Positions 25,618 through 35,079 of a DNA stretch of 64,000 nucleotides are shown here, in pieces (position 1 is the first letter of the stretch; every line of letters begins with the position of its first letter). The notes below the pieces were generated by a model. The model worked only from the letters and a program-made list of their open reading frames with translations. It ran no database searches and was not told the origin of the DNA. Source of the stretch: Syntrophomonas sp. GTDB lineage: Bacteria > Bacillota > Syntrophomonadia > Syntrophomonadales > Syntrophomonadaceae. Location: positions 182,972-246,971 of the forward strand of contig JAENZE010000005.1 in assembly GCA_016841425.1 (NCBI GenBank). Direction: 5' to 3'. The position numbers and the translations under genes are program-made.

Positions 25618-26187
25618 TCAAAAATAGGTATCAATTATCTTTTCGGCCAGCCTTCGCTCCGATTCTGCCCGGGTGATGAGCAGCATAACCAACAAGAACC
25701 ACTGCCATTGTTCAGATTCCCCTTCAATTGTGCTGCTCAGTTTCTTTATGGATTCCATATCCTGAAACGCATACTCCTCTAGCCTGGTATGCCTGTCCTG
25801 TTCCATGTCCAGATAAGTATCATATACTATCTCGAGAAATTTATCATCCCGCTTCAAGCCAGCAAAAAGGTGCGAAAATAATTCGCCGATATCGTTAATG
25901 GAAAGCATCTGTTTGAGCTTATAGATGAGTATCAAGAGAATCATGTTATCCTTGGAATACTTTTTGTTTTTGGGGGGTATTAAAAGTCCCGCTTTAGCGT
26001 AGTTATTAATCATTGCTTTGGTTAATATTTTATCTTTCTCATTCCTTTTAAAAGCACCCAGTTTATTGTCAATATAGGTAGTCACCTGGTCCATGTAGAG
26101 CTCAATATCTGGAATGTCTGCTGTCCTAACCGGGGCCGCAGATGAAATTTCCCTAATAAGTTGGGATAGATTCTCTTCATTAAGCAT
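25618..26187 (-). CDS. DUF1836 domain protein
   Basis: Putative DNA-binding regulator of 189 residues. The segment ILTKAMINNYAKAGLLIPPK, followed by KKYSKDNMILLILIYKLKQ, is the DUF1836 signature and resembles a MerR-like winged helix. The C-terminal half is helical and ends in a hydrophobic stretch (WQWFLLVMLLITRAE). The target is unknown. It may be cotranscribed with tex. Confidence 0.8.
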   Translation of the reverse strand: MLNEENLSQLIREISSAAPVRTADIPDIELYMDQVTTYIDNKLGAFKRNEKDKILTKAMINNYAKAGLLIPPKNKKYSKDNMILLILIYKLKQMLSINDIGELFSHLFAGLKRDDKFLEIVYDTYLDMEQDRHTRLEEYAFQDMESIKKLSSTIEGESEQWQWFLLVMLLITRAESERRLAEKIIDTYF

Positions 26188-26304
26188 AATGTTTCCTCCA
26201 TTAATAAATTCTAAAATAAATATTATTATTTATTGCCCAATTGCACAAGATATATTATTATATAAATATTACATCAAGTAGTTTTAATAACTATATGAGA
26301 GGTT

Positions 26305-27039
26305 GTGAAGTATCCTATGCGTCCCAATAAGAAACTGCCATCTGTAAATGAATATGTGTATTCAAGCAAATCCCCATTTAAAATAACAAGGTTTATCCGA
26401 CCTGATGAGCTGGTAAACGGATTAACCCATCTCCTGGGAGTATTCCTGGCTTTTCCAGGACTATTCATGCTGATACACCAGGCTCCTGCGGGAAGAAGCT
26501 TGGCATTTTATTTGTCCCTGTATGTTTTCGGCATCAGTCTTTTTCTTCTTTATACGGCCAGCACAACTTATCACCTCTTGAATATATCTGAGCGCTGTAC
26601 CATAAATTTAAGGCGTATTGATCATATGATGATCTATATACTTATTGCTGGTTCCTATACTCCCATATGCATAATAGCCCTTCCCGGTTGGTGGGGCTGG
26701 GGGCTGTTAATTGCTGTGTGGAGTCTTACCGCAGCAGGTATCTGTCTTAAAATCTGGTGCTTTAATACCCCCCGCTGGTTATCTACTCTTTTATATATTC
26801 TCATGGGCTGGATGGTCATGGTAGCACTCTATCCGCTATATCTGCGGGTGTCTTTTTCCGGGGTTTTCTGGTTGGCTTTAGGAGGACTTAGCTATACTGT
26901 CGGAGCAGTAATTTATGCCTTGAAAAGACCAGCAATAAAAATTAAATACCTGGGATTTCATGAAATATTTCATGTGTTTGTTCTGATGGGCAGCTTTTGC
27001 CACTACTGGATGGTTTATCGATATTTACTACTGGTTTAA
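26305..27039 (+). CDS. trhA: PAQR/hemolysin III family membrane protein
   Basis: Seven-helix membrane protein of 244 residues. Family hallmarks are the conserved histidine and serine region TASTTYHLLNISERCTINLRRIDHMMIYILIAGSYTP (given here as a landmark that spans two helices) shortened to key parts: TTYHL, LRRIDHMMIY and AGSYTP, plus HEIFHVFVLMGSFCHY near the C-terminus, which supply the metal-site histidines. Bacterial members are linked to membrane lipid homeostasis. The start could be GTG 26305 or ATG 26317; neither is ideally spaced from the GAGAGG site. Confidence 0.88.
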   Translation: MKYPMRPNKKLPSVNEYVYSSKSPFKITRFIRPDELVNGLTHLLGVFLAFPGLFMLIHQAPAGRSLAFYLSLYVFGISLFLLYTASTTYHLLNISERCTINLRRIDHMMIYILIAGSYTPICIIALPGWWGWGLLIAVWSLTAAGICLKIWCFNTPRWLSTLLYILMGWMVMVALYPLYLRVSFSGVFWLALGGLSYTVGAVIYALKRPAIKIKYLGFHEIFHVFVLMGSFCHYWMVYRYLLLV

Positions 27040-27063
27040 AAAGAAAGACAACATATTGATTTT

Positions 27064-27936
27064 TTACAAGGTTAAAATTTCCACTCCCTCTTCAGTAACT
27101 CTCACTGTATGTTCCCATTGGGCGGATAAAGATCCATCCACGGTGACCGCAGTCCAGTTGTCTTCCAAAACCCGGCAGCGATAATCCCCAACATTTATCA
27201 TCGGTTCCACGGTGATGACCATATTGGGTACTAGGACCATGCCTGATTGCTGCTGCCCATAATGTGGTACAAATGGGTCTTCATGAAACTTATTGCCAGT
27301 CCCATGTCCACCATAATTTTGCACTACCGAAAAGCCGTACTTATTAGCATGTTGTTCTATAGCATAACCTATATGTCCGGTACGGTTAAAGGGCTTAACC
27401 TGTTCTATCCCCAGGTTCATACATTCGCAGGCCGCCTTCACCAGAGTCCTGGCTTCCTGAGATGGGTCTCCCAGCAGGAACATGCGGCTCATATCTCCAT
27501 AAAACCCTTTCACAATACAGGTTATATCAATGTTAAGTATATCTCCATCTTTTAAAACTGTTTGATCTGGAATACCATGGCATATAACATTGTTAAGGGA
27601 AGTACATACACTCTTAGGAAAACCATTATAACCAAGCGGGGCTGGAATTGCACCATTTTTTATGGTCAATTCATGAACCCGGGTATTAATATCATCAGTA
27701 CTTATCCCCACCTGTATTTCTTCAGAAATTACATCCATAATTTTCTTGCTTGTTTGGCATGCCTTACGAATGCCTTCTATCTGTACTTCTGTTTTTATTA
27801 AACTACGGCCCGGTATGGGAATTCCTAACTTCCTCATCTCTTTTAACCGTTCATCCTGCTCCATATGACATTTCTTGTATTTTTTCCCGCTCCCGCACCA
27901 ACACGGATCGTTACGGGATATTCCCTTAAAAAACAT
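27064..27936 (-). CDS. map: Methionine aminopeptidase type I with SEC-C zinc motif
   Basis: Removes the initiator methionine from nascent proteins. An N-terminal SEC-C zinc motif (SRNDPCWCGSGKKYKKCH) precedes the catalytic domain. Metal ligands are visible in NIDITCIVKGFYGDMS, HGTGNKFHEDP, TVEPMI and WEHTVRV. About 290 residues from the ATG at 27936; upstream in-frame codons back to 27972 would translate the AAAGGAG ribosome site. The gene is single and convergent with the PAQR gene. Confidence 0.93.
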   Translation of the reverse strand: MFFKGISRNDPCWCGSGKKYKKCHMEQDERLKEMRKLGIPIPGRSLIKTEVQIEGIRKACQTSKKIMDVISEEIQVGISTDDINTRVHELTIKNGAIPAPLGYNGFPKSVCTSLNNVICHGIPDQTVLKDGDILNIDITCIVKGFYGDMSRMFLLGDPSQEARTLVKAACECMNLGIEQVKPFNRTGHIGYAIEQHANKYGFSVVQNYGGHGTGNKFHEDPFVPHYGQQQSGMVLVPNMVITVEPMINVGDYRCRVLEDNWTAVTVDGSLSAQWEHTVRVTEEGVEILTL

Positions 27937-28082
27937 ATTTAGATAAATAATCTCCTTTCTCCGGTATTTCAAAGCTTATATTCACTATTATTTATATTAC
28001 CCTTAAGTATGGTAAATTGTCACTGCCATTTGAAATATTGGGACTCGGTCTATGGTAAGCTACTCTTCATTTTGCATCAGCA

Positions 28083-28739
28083 TTAACATAACAGTTGTTC
28101 CAATTCATGTATGGTATCTACTATATATGAAGGTCGATAGTACAAAAATTCTTCTTCTGAAGCATAACCATATGTAACAGCAGCCACATCAATGCCATTA
28201 GCTCGTGCACCTTCTACATCATGCATTCTATCCCCTACCATGATTATCTCATCCGCCGCTAAGTGTTGGAAATTATCCAGCACTAACGATATAACTTGTG
28301 CTTTATCTGTCATAGTCCCGTCCAGATTGCTTCCCACAACCAGGCTGAAAAACTTCAGCAGATTGAAATGATCCAATATCTGTTTAGCATAAACACCTGG
28401 CTTAGAAGTAGCTACCGCCAGCAGTAAGCCCTGCTTCTGAAGGCGGTTTAGTAATGATGTTATACCATCATATACCTGGTTTTCAAACATACCGTTTATG
28501 GCAAAATACTCTCTGTAATATTCCACTGCCTGCCAGGCTTGGTAGTTGCTCAAAGCATAGTATTTTTGAAATGACTCTGCCAGAGGCGGACCTATGAATG
28601 CTCGAAGTTTATATCGATCTTCTTCAACTATCCCCAACTTGGTCAGGGCATACTGCACTGAATTTATAATACCTTCAGCAGAATCAGTAAGGGTTCCATC
28701 CAAATCAAATATTATCAGTTTATATTTCTTCAAGTTCAT
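28083..28739 (-). CDS. HAD hydrolase, phosphoglycolate phosphatase-like
   Basis: Phosphatase of 218 residues. The nucleophile motif is IIFDLDGTLTDSAEG, motif II is in VATSKPG, and the C-terminal acidic motif is MVGDRMHDVEGARANGI, all standard for the HAD superfamily with a helical cap. It most resembles Gph/PpaX-type phosphatases. The substrate could be phosphoglycolate, pyrophosphate or another small phosphate ester. The ATG has a GGGGGA site. Confidence 0.88.
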   Translation of the reverse strand: MNLKKYKLIIFDLDGTLTDSAEGIINSVQYALTKLGIVEEDRYKLRAFIGPPLAESFQKYYALSNYQAWQAVEYYREYFAINGMFENQVYDGITSLLNRLQKQGLLLAVATSKPGVYAKQILDHFNLLKFFSLVVGSNLDGTMTDKAQVISLVLDNFQHLAADEIIMVGDRMHDVEGARANGIDVAAVTYGYASEEEFLYYRPSYIVDTIHELEQLLC

Positions 28740-28793
28740 TCCCCCATAGGATTAACACCCAAACATATGGTGTCCATCCTGCTGCTGTTATCG

Positions 28794-29558
28794 TCATCTG
28801 GCTTTCCATCCTCCATCAACACATAGAACCTGAGCATTTATATATGCTGCATCTCTGGATAGAAGAAATACGCATGCACTGGCAACTTCCTCCGGAGCCG
28901 CCAATCTGCCTTCCGGAAGCTCACCCAGCAATGTCTTCATGTCCTCCTCATCCAGATGGGAGTAAATCATATCCGTTGCCACTGGACCCGGAGCGATAGC
29001 ATTTACAGTAATTCCCGAAGGTGCTGCTTCTCTTCCGAGGGATTTTGTAAAGGCAATCAGTCCTCCTTTGGATGCAGCATAAACTGCCTCAAAAGAGGCT
29101 CCGTCTATACCCTGGGATGATGCAATATTTACTATTCGGCCATATCGTTTCCTGATCATGTATGGCAGTACTTCTTTGCAGCATAAGAAGGCTCCCCTTA
29201 AATTAATATTCATAAGTCTATCCCACTCAGCAGTGCTGGTATCCTGTACCAGTGACCTTAACGTTATACCGGCATTATTTACCAGCAGGTCAACTTCACC
29301 TATAGTCGTTCTAATCTCTGCAAATAACCGAGATACCTCCTGCTCATTGCTGATGTCGCCCTGAAATGCCAGAGCAGTATATCCATGCTGCTGTAACTCT
29401 GTTATTAACGTTCTGGCTTCATTATAGGACGAATTGTAATTCACTGCCACCCGAGCTCCCCGGGCGGCAACTGCCCGAGCCACAGCCGCACCTATCCCTC
29501 GGCCCGCTCCGGTTACCAGGCAAACCTGCCCTTCCAGGCTGTTATTAAATTGACCCAC
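28794..29558 (-). CDS. SDR family oxidoreductase (FabG-like)
   Basis: NAD(P)H-dependent reductase of about 254 residues. The cofactor motif is TGAGRGIG, the NNAG motif is present, and the catalytic Ser-Tyr-Lys are in NIASSQG and YAASKGG. It most resembles 3-oxoacyl-ACP reductases or acetoacetyl-CoA reductases. I chose GTG 29558, with an AAAGGTGG site 7 bases upstream, over the ATG at 29594; this gives the usual family length. It is not in a fatty-acid cluster, so its substrate is unclear. Confidence 0.87.
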   Translation of the reverse strand: MGQFNNSLEGQVCLVTGAGRGIGAAVARAVAARGARVAVNYNSSYNEARTLITELQQHGYTALAFQGDISNEQEVSRLFAEIRTTIGEVDLLVNNAGITLRSLVQDTSTAEWDRLMNINLRGAFLCCKEVLPYMIRKRYGRIVNIASSQGIDGASFEAVYAASKGGLIAFTKSLGREAAPSGITVNAIAPGPVATDMIYSHLDEEDMKTLLGELPEGRLAAPEEVASACVFLLSRDAAYINAQVLCVDGGWKAR

Positions 29559-30813
29559 TGCCCCGCCACCTTTCGGTTCGCAACTTTGATGCATTTGCTA
29601 ACGGTTAATCAGACATTCTATAATTATAAACCCTGTTACTCATTATAATATAAGCAGCAGGTTAATTATCATACTATATACTTTTGATTCCACTGCAAAA
29701 AACCTGTTTGGATGCATAGATATGCAGGAGCCGTCAACGGAGCATGGTAGAAACACCCACCCTTCACCCTCCGGGTACTACCCCGAAGCGGGACAACTGA
29801 TGTGCATTAACTTTGTTACTGAACTAATAAGGTTGCTGATGTTCCCGTTGGTCACTATTAAGGTTGCTGGTACAACTTATACTCCCTCTGGTTAAATATG
29901 ATGCTGTGAGGTGAAGCGACGGAAGGGGGGCGGTCATTTTCATCTGATAATCAAATAAAAAAACTCCGGTCTGTAATACTGCCGAAGTTTAATAATTTTT
30001 TAATTTGTCAGGTGGCGGAGTCGGATATAAAACTCATGACCAACCAAAAGGCATATTGCCAACCGCTCTCAACAACCCTACTTACTATAGTAAAAAAGAG
30101 ATATAATATATGGTAAACAGTGGAAGATTTCAAATAACCTACTCAAGTTTTTCTCCGCCACCTTTATTTGATTATAAGTCGGTAGAAGGAATATGGTCAA
30201 CAACCATATTCTGGAGATAATAAAGAAGCTATAATTATATAGGATTGTCGATAAGACAGCGCATGAAACACAGCCAAAAGCCCTACCTATAAGAATTTTA
30301 GAAACATTCCGAATACAACATCTTGACAAAGATGACCGGGTCTCATACAATAAAAGCACCTTGGAGACTTTTTGTCGGCAGAATTTTATAAAATTCTCTA
30401 TGAGTTTTATACCCATACTACTAACTAGAGTTTGCCCGACCCAAAGAGCTGAAAATTTAAATAGGTTTTTTCTGAATAATTTTAAAATCTGTAGAATAAT
30501 GATTAATACAAAAACCCAATTTTATAAATCAGCAAGGCCGGCGATGAAATTTATCTAGCAATTTGTAGTTATCCATTCCAGCTTATTCACATCAAAGAGC
30601 AGATTGCACTCTATTCTGCTCATCTCGCAGTCATTTTCCACAACTTGAACGGCCTAAAATAATATCTCTAACTCTTTTACTCAGAATAAGAACTTTCGAA
30701 TTCCAGCAATAGATTGGGATTCGATGTAAAATAAAGGTGAGGGGGTGTCAAGTAGTAACTTTTTCCCTTAAGTAAGATAGATAAGAGTTCAAATGAGAAA
30801 AGGAGGAGTTTAA
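29559..30813. other. Long gene-poor region
   Basis: About 1.25 kb without a gene I can support. A terminator-like hairpin (AAACTCCGG / CCGAAGTTT) lies at 29961-29990 and an 11-bp inverted pair (AGGTGGCGGAG and its complement) at 30010-30020 and 30153-30163. Frames of about 110 codons (30078-30416, minus) and 65 codons (30361-30558, plus) exist, but have no recognisable family, motif or ribosome site. The block 29730-29940 is more GC-rich and could be the remains of a mobile element. The acetate transporter promoter should be in the last 150 bases. Confidence 0.5.
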
Positions 30814-31428
30814 ATGTCTGGACATGGTGGCGGTTGGGCTAATCCAGGCCCCGCGGGTTTGCTTGCTCTGGCAATAGCCTGTTTTACCTTTTATGCAGTT
30901 TTGGGTGGTAAGGTTGATCATTCCTGTATACCCCTACTCGGTTGCTGGTTGATCGGTGGTGCTCTGGTACAGTACACGGTTGCGGTTATTGAACTTAAAG
31001 AAGGTGCTACAACTGGTGGTAACGTATTCCTGTTCTTCTCAGCTTTCTTTATGTTGGTTGGTGGAATTGAATTTATTTTCAAATATTTAGTTCTTGCCAA
31101 TGGATGGCCAGCAGTAGATGCTCGCATAGATGGTTATGCTTGGTGTGCTCTGTGGTTTGGTCTCTGGCTGTGGACTCCGGCATATTTCAAATCACCTTTG
31201 ATTCTCTGCCTGGCAGTTCTTGCTCTTGACGTAGCAGTTCCTATTGTAGCCCTGCAGGATCTACAGGCTATCGGGCATGATTATGCAGGCGTCGCTGCTA
31301 ACTTCCTGGGTCTGGCTGGACTTTGCGGCATTTATGTAGCATCAGCTATAGTCCTGAATACCGAGTACGGCAAGACAATACTACCAATGCCCGGGCCTAT
31401 CGTGAAACCTAAAAATGTAGGCGCATAG
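30814..31428 (+). CDS. Acetate transporter (GPR1/FUN34/YaaH family)
   Basis: Membrane protein of 204 residues with six helices. The family signature NPGPAGLLALAIACF is at the N-terminus. Members move acetate or succinate with protons or as channels. In an acetate-producing fatty-acid oxidiser this would most likely be an export route; that is inference. It has a strong AAGGAGGAG site, a long upstream region and its own terminator, so it is probably a single, well-expressed gene. Confidence 0.9.
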   Translation: MSGHGGGWANPGPAGLLALAIACFTFYAVLGGKVDHSCIPLLGCWLIGGALVQYTVAVIELKEGATTGGNVFLFFSAFFMLVGGIEFIFKYLVLANGWPAVDARIDGYAWCALWFGLWLWTPAYFKSPLILCLAVLALDVAVPIVALQDLQAIGHDYAGVAANFLGLAGLCGIYVASAIVLNTEYGKTILPMPGPIVKPKNVGA

Positions 31429-31523
31429 GCCATTATAAATATAAATTATTTTGTTCCAAACAGGGGACAAAATATTCGCTTGGGAAAAGATTTTATAACA
31501 TAAAGTTTTACTATTAAGCAGAA

Positions 31524-31555
31524 TTAAGTGGGCATATAGCCCACTTAATTTTTTG
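31524..31555 (+). terminator. Rho-independent terminator
   Basis: TTAAGTGGGC pairs perfectly with GCCCACTTAA (10 bp, 5-base loop), followed by a run of Ts. It lies 95 bases after the acetate transporter stop. Confidence 0.9.
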
Positions 31556-31626
31556 TTGGAAAAAATCATAACATAGCTTAAAAAGAATATGAATCAAACC
31601 AAACCAAGTATATCAATGTTTGCTGT

Positions 31627-32778
31627 TCACCTTGAAGATGCAATTTCATGAACGGCTTCTATAACTATATCAGCATCTTCAATACTGTTGAAATATCCCG
31701 GACTCAGCCGGCAGGAACCGCTTTCAAAAGTGCCTATGGTTCTATGGGCCAGAGGGGTGCAATGAAGTCCCGAGCGGGTTACTACCCCATATTTATAATC
31801 CAGTTGAGTGCTGACTTCTCCACAATCCATCTCGTGTATATTGAATGACACTACGGCAGTTCTCTTAATGCTTTCTACCGGCCCGTATACCGTCACACCC
31901 GGAATTTCCTTGAGACCCTTTATGATCTTATCACATAAGTGCTGCTCATGACTGCGAATCCTATCTATCCCCTGCTCCTTAATAAAATTAAGTCCAGCCA
32001 GGAGTCCTGCTATACCTGGAGTATTCTGAGTACCACTTTCCAGTAAATCCGGCATAAAAGCAGGGTGTTCCAAATACTCAGATAGAGAACCAGTACCTCC
32101 TTGCTTTAAAGGATTGATGTTCAACCCTGGTCGCAGGTATATACCACCGGTACCCTGGGGTCCAAGCAAACCCTTATGACCGGTAAAAGTTAGTACATCA
32201 ATCGACTGCTTTTCTACATCAATTGGCAGTACACCTGCAGTCTGAGCTGTATCTAGGACAAATAACAAATCATGTTCTCGAGCAATAGCGCCTACTTCCT
32301 CCACCGGCATAAGGGTCCCGGTTAGATTGGAAGCATGCAGCATACATATCATTCTGGTGTTGGGTTGAATAGCTCTCCTCAGGTCTTCTGGATCAAGAGT
32401 TCCGTCCCCGGCACATGGCACTGTCGTCCATTCCACGCCATTATGCTGATTGATGACATGAAGAGGGCGGGCAACGGAATTGTGTTCCATACTGCTGCTG
32501 ATAACATGGTCACCTGGCCTTAGGAACCCTTTTATAGCAATATTTATAGCTTCGGTTATATTAAGGGTAAATGCAATATGCGAACTATCAGCGATATTGA
32601 AAAAATCTGCCAGCGCATCCCGGCAGTCCATCAGTATAGAACCTGCCTGCAGAGTAGCCTTACTGCTGCCGCGTCCTGGATTCCCCCCCATGTGACGATT
32701 GAAAAAGTCAACGGCCTGATAAACAGCTTCTGGTTTTGGAAAAGTAGTAGCAGCATTATCCATATAAATAGTTCGCAT
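31627..32778 (-). CDS. Cysteine desulfurase / class V aminotransferase family protein
   Basis: PLP enzyme of 383 residues that probably releases sulfur (or selenium) from cysteine (or selenocysteine). It begins RTIYMDNAATTFPKPEAV; the PLP lysine is in LTFTGHKGLLGPQGTGG and the likely persulfide cysteine in SGLHCTPLAHR. It is the last gene of a DUF1858-YedF-desulfurase operon (11-base gap to yedF), which suggests delivery of sulfur or selenium to a carrier rather than housekeeping Fe-S assembly. Confidence 0.9.
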   Translation of the reverse strand: MRTIYMDNAATTFPKPEAVYQAVDFFNRHMGGNPGRGSSKATLQAGSILMDCRDALADFFNIADSSHIAFTLNITEAINIAIKGFLRPGDHVISSSMEHNSVARPLHVINQHNGVEWTTVPCAGDGTLDPEDLRRAIQPNTRMICMLHASNLTGTLMPVEEVGAIAREHDLLFVLDTAQTAGVLPIDVEKQSIDVLTFTGHKGLLGPQGTGGIYLRPGLNINPLKQGGTGSLSEYLEHPAFMPDLLESGTQNTPGIAGLLAGLNFIKEQGIDRIRSHEQHLCDKIIKGLKEIPGVTVYGPVESIKRTAVVSFNIHEMDCGEVSTQLDYKYGVVTRSGLHCTPLAHRTIGTFESGSCRLSPGYFNSIEDADIVIEAVHEIASSR

Positions 32779-32789
32779 CTTATCCTCCC

Positions 32790-33380
32790 CTATATGGTAA
32801 TAGTCTTGGTGGCTCTCCCCATTGTCTCAACCGCCGAATACATATTGGTAATCTTTCCCACAACCAGGTTCTCGGTTTCTTGATAAAAATCCAAACAGGT
32901 GCCACAGGATAAAACTTCTACACCCTTTTTCTCCAGGGCCTGAATATGTTCTAATACGGGTGAACCTTCTGTGGTTAGGAAAATTGCCTTGTTCATAAAT
33001 ATCAAAGTTTTTAAGTTTGTTTCCAATTCGTTTAAGGTATAAAGAAAACCTTTCATTAGTACTTTGCCTAATTCCTGGTCTCCTTCACCAAAGAGATTGC
33101 TTTTAATTAAAATAACTATATCTGCGGAAGCCGACGGATCCTTTTGCTCCAGGCTGGAAGTTATAAGCATGTGGATATGATAATCCCCATCTTTCTCCTC
33201 CACATTGTACTCATAGCCCTGGCTTTGAGCCAATCTCTTTATATTTTCTCTGGCTACATCTCTATCTACAATTGTAATAAGTTCATCTAATCCGTCTCCT
33301 TCATCCATGGCTTTTTTAGTTAATATTACCGGCTGGGGACAATCCAAACCACGGGCATCTACTATTTTGCTCACCTGCAT
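32790..33380 (-). CDS. yedF: YedF sulfurtransferase-like / selenium metabolism protein
   Basis: Two-domain protein of 196 residues. The N-terminal TusA/SirA domain has the active CPXP motif (DARGLDCPQPVILTKKAM); the C-terminal domain is DsrE-like with SCGTCLDFYQ. YedF proteins are thought to accept and carry reactive sulfur or selenium. The ATG at 33380 overlaps the upstream stop codon (TGATG) by one base, and the desulfurase gene follows by 11 bases, so the three genes are one unit. Confidence 0.88.
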   Translation of the reverse strand: MQVSKIVDARGLDCPQPVILTKKAMDEGDGLDELITIVDRDVARENIKRLAQSQGYEYNVEEKDGDYHIHMLITSSLEQKDPSASADIVILIKSNLFGEGDQELGKVLMKGFLYTLNELETNLKTLIFMNKAIFLTTEGSPVLEHIQALEKKGVEVLSCGTCLDFYQETENLVVGKITNMYSAVETMGRATKTITI

Positions 33381-33610
33381 CAATCCTTTCCACCTGCATT
33401 TACTTTATGTTCAGTAAACACTGCTCTTTCCAAATTAACCATCAATTCCTTCAGGTTTATATCGTACTGAACTGCCAACTCATCTACAGTATCGAAAAGA
33501 TGTTTACAAAGTACACAAGTACCCGTCTGCTGATCATATTCCCTGAACACCTCTTCAGTTCTGGGATTTTCGTACACTATATCAATAAGTTTTCGGCCGC
33601 TGTTCAACAT
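33380..33610 (-). CDS. DUF1858 (redox disulfide) domain protein
   Basis: Small protein of 76 residues with a CXXC motif (GTCVLCKHLFDTVDELA) and the tail YDINLKELMVNLE, which fits DUF1858, a domain associated with hybrid-cluster proteins and thiol redox. I chose ATG 33610, 8 bases after a GGAG site; a longer frame from 33637 is possible. It is first in an operon with yedF and the desulfurase, so it may accept or pass on a persulfide. Confidence 0.75.
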   Translation of the reverse strand: MLNSGRKLIDIVYENPRTEEVFREYDQQTGTCVLCKHLFDTVDELAVQYDINLKELMVNLERAVFTEHKVNAGGKD

Positions 33611-33963
33611 TTGCTTCACTCCAATTAATGCCAACATTCATTAAATTAATTAAGGAAAATAAAATAAGCATGATATTAAATCATACTTATTTATCAATAT
33701 ATCATTTTAGTCTTTATATTAAAAATAACTTTTAGTTATATTGATCAATCTAAACAGCACTCGCTCTTCATGCTAAGGGGTATCCCCTCCCAGCAGCTGG
33801 CAGATTTTCAGGAAGTTTAAACAAATTATTGTTCATAAATACCTCCTATTATTTCTTTTATGGTGTAAAATCAATATGCAGCATAAATTATTGCATTAAT
33901 TGAGCTTAATGGTTTAAGGGATATAAATATTCTATATTAATAATACACATGAGGATAGACGTT
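33611..33963. promoter_or_regulatory. Divergent control region of the yedF operon and the MOT1 transporter
   Basis: AT-rich region between two divergent operons. It holds the small minus-strand frame at 33768-33836 with its AGGAGG site and an imperfect hairpin near 33670-33690 (AAGCATGATATT / AAATCATACTT). No known molybdenum-cofactor or other riboswitch fold was recognised. Confidence 0.5.
33768..33836 (-). CDS. Candidate 22-codon small reading frame
   Basis: A perfect AGGAGG site lies 6 bases before an ATG at 33836, followed by a 22-codon frame (MNNNLFKLPENLPAAGRGY and three more residues). Its TGA stop overlaps the ATG of an eight-codon frame (MKSECCLD) at 33745-33771. It lies 160 bases upstream of the DUF1858-yedF operon on the same strand, so it may be a leader peptide or a small protein. 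No family is recognised. Confidence 0.35.
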   Translation of the reverse strand: MNNNLFKLPENLPAAGRGYPLA

Positions 33964-35079
33964 ATGCAGAACAAGATAGACCGTATCAAGGCTGAGGTTT
34001 CAGGTTCTATCGGAGACCTTGGCACATTCTTGCCCTATGTGATTGGAGTAATAACCGTAGGAGGTATGGAAGCCACCGGTGTTCTTTTCACCTTTGGACT
34101 TATGTATATCTTTACTGGTTACTATTATAAGGTTCCAGTACCAGTACAGCCTATGAAGGTTATCGGGGCTGTAGTCTTAGTAAACGGCCTTACTACGGGT
34201 GAAATTGCTGCCTCTGGAATATTGATGGGGCTCAGTCTGCTCCTGCTGGCTCTAACTGGTCTGGCCGATAATCTGGCCCGCTATACTCCAGCCAGTGTTA
34301 CTGCAGGTATACAGGCAGGCCTGGGAATCAGCCTGGCTCTGCTGGGAATAAAATTTATAGGCAGTGACCCAATGGTAGGTATAACCATCCTGATAATTAT
34401 GTTTATGCTGCTGGGTAATTCCAAAATACCAGTTTCTCTGGTCGCAATAGGAGGAGGGATTATACTGGCTATGATCATCCATCCCCAACTCCACCTGCCA
34501 GCTTTATCTTTTGGTTTCAATCTGCCGCAACTTATCGTTCCGCAATGGAGTGATTTTTGTCGAGGATTTACCCTGGGATTCCTGCCCCAGCTTCCTTTAA
34601 CCCTTACTAATTCAGTACTGGTTACGGCTGCTCTGGCCAGGGATCTTTATTCTGAAAAGGCTCATAAAGTCAGTGAAAAAAATCTCTGTCTTACATTGGG
34701 TATCGGTAATCTTATTAGCATGCCTCTGGGGGGCTTTGTCATGTGTCATGGCAGCGGCGGAATGGCTGCCCACCATCGGTTTGGAGGCCGAACCGGGCTT
34801 ACGCTGGTAATTATGGGGGTTTTTCTCTTATTGACCGCTATTATGCTAGGCCCATCCAGTATAAAAGTGCTGGAATTAATTCCTCAGGCGGTACTAGGCT
34901 GCCTGCTATTCTACAGCGGAATAGACCTGGTCACTAATGTTAAGGGCCTGGATAGCAATAACAGCATCTATACTTTCGTGGTAGTTGTAGTAGTCAGTAT
35001 TGCAATTAACCCCGGGGTGGGTTTTCTGATCGGACTTCCCTTAATATATATACTTAATAAAGGGCTGGTTAAGCTATGA
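33964..35079 (+). CDS. Putative sulfate/molybdate transporter, MOT1 family
   Basis: Membrane transporter of 371 residues with about eleven helices. The signature GSIGDLGTFLPYVIG at the N-terminus and the middle motif PLGGFVMCHGSGGMAAHHRFG, with the TG that follows it, are diagnostic for the MOT1-like branch of sulfate permeases. It could import molybdate or sulfate. I chose ATG 33964, 8 bases after a GAGGA site. Its stop overlaps the plsY start (ATGA), which is an unusual pairing. Confidence 0.87.
   Translation: MQNKIDRIKAEVSGSIGDLGTFLPYVIGVITVGGMEATGVLFTFGLMYIFTGYYYKVPVPVQPMKVIGAVVLVNGLTTGEIAASGILMGLSLLLLALTGLADNLARYTPASVTAGIQAGLGISLALLGIKFIGSDPMVGITILIIMFMLLGNSKIPVSLVAIGGGIILAMIIHPQLHLPALSFGFNLPQLIVPQWSDFCRGFTLGFLPQLPLTLTNSVLVTAALARDLYSEKAHKVSEKNLCLTLGIGNLISMPLGGFVMCHGSGGMAAHHRFGGRTGLTLVIMGVFLLLTAIMLGPSSIKVLELIPQAVLGCLLFYSGIDLVTNVKGLDSNNSIYTFVVVVVVSIAINPGVGFLIGLPLIYILNKGLVKL

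Noticed and set aside
29730..29940. End of an IS21-type insertion sequence
   Set aside because: Some strings are vaguely reminiscent of IS termini, but no transposase fragment or matched terminal repeat could be shown.
30078..30416. 112-codon minus-strand frame in the gene-poor region
   Set aside because: No ribosome site, low-complexity Ile/Leu/Ser-rich translation and no family resemblance; more likely a chance frame.
33745..33836. TGA at the end of the small frame read as selenocysteine
   Set aside because: Only five codons follow before another stop and no SECIS-like hairpin is evident just after the TGA; selenium context alone is not enough.
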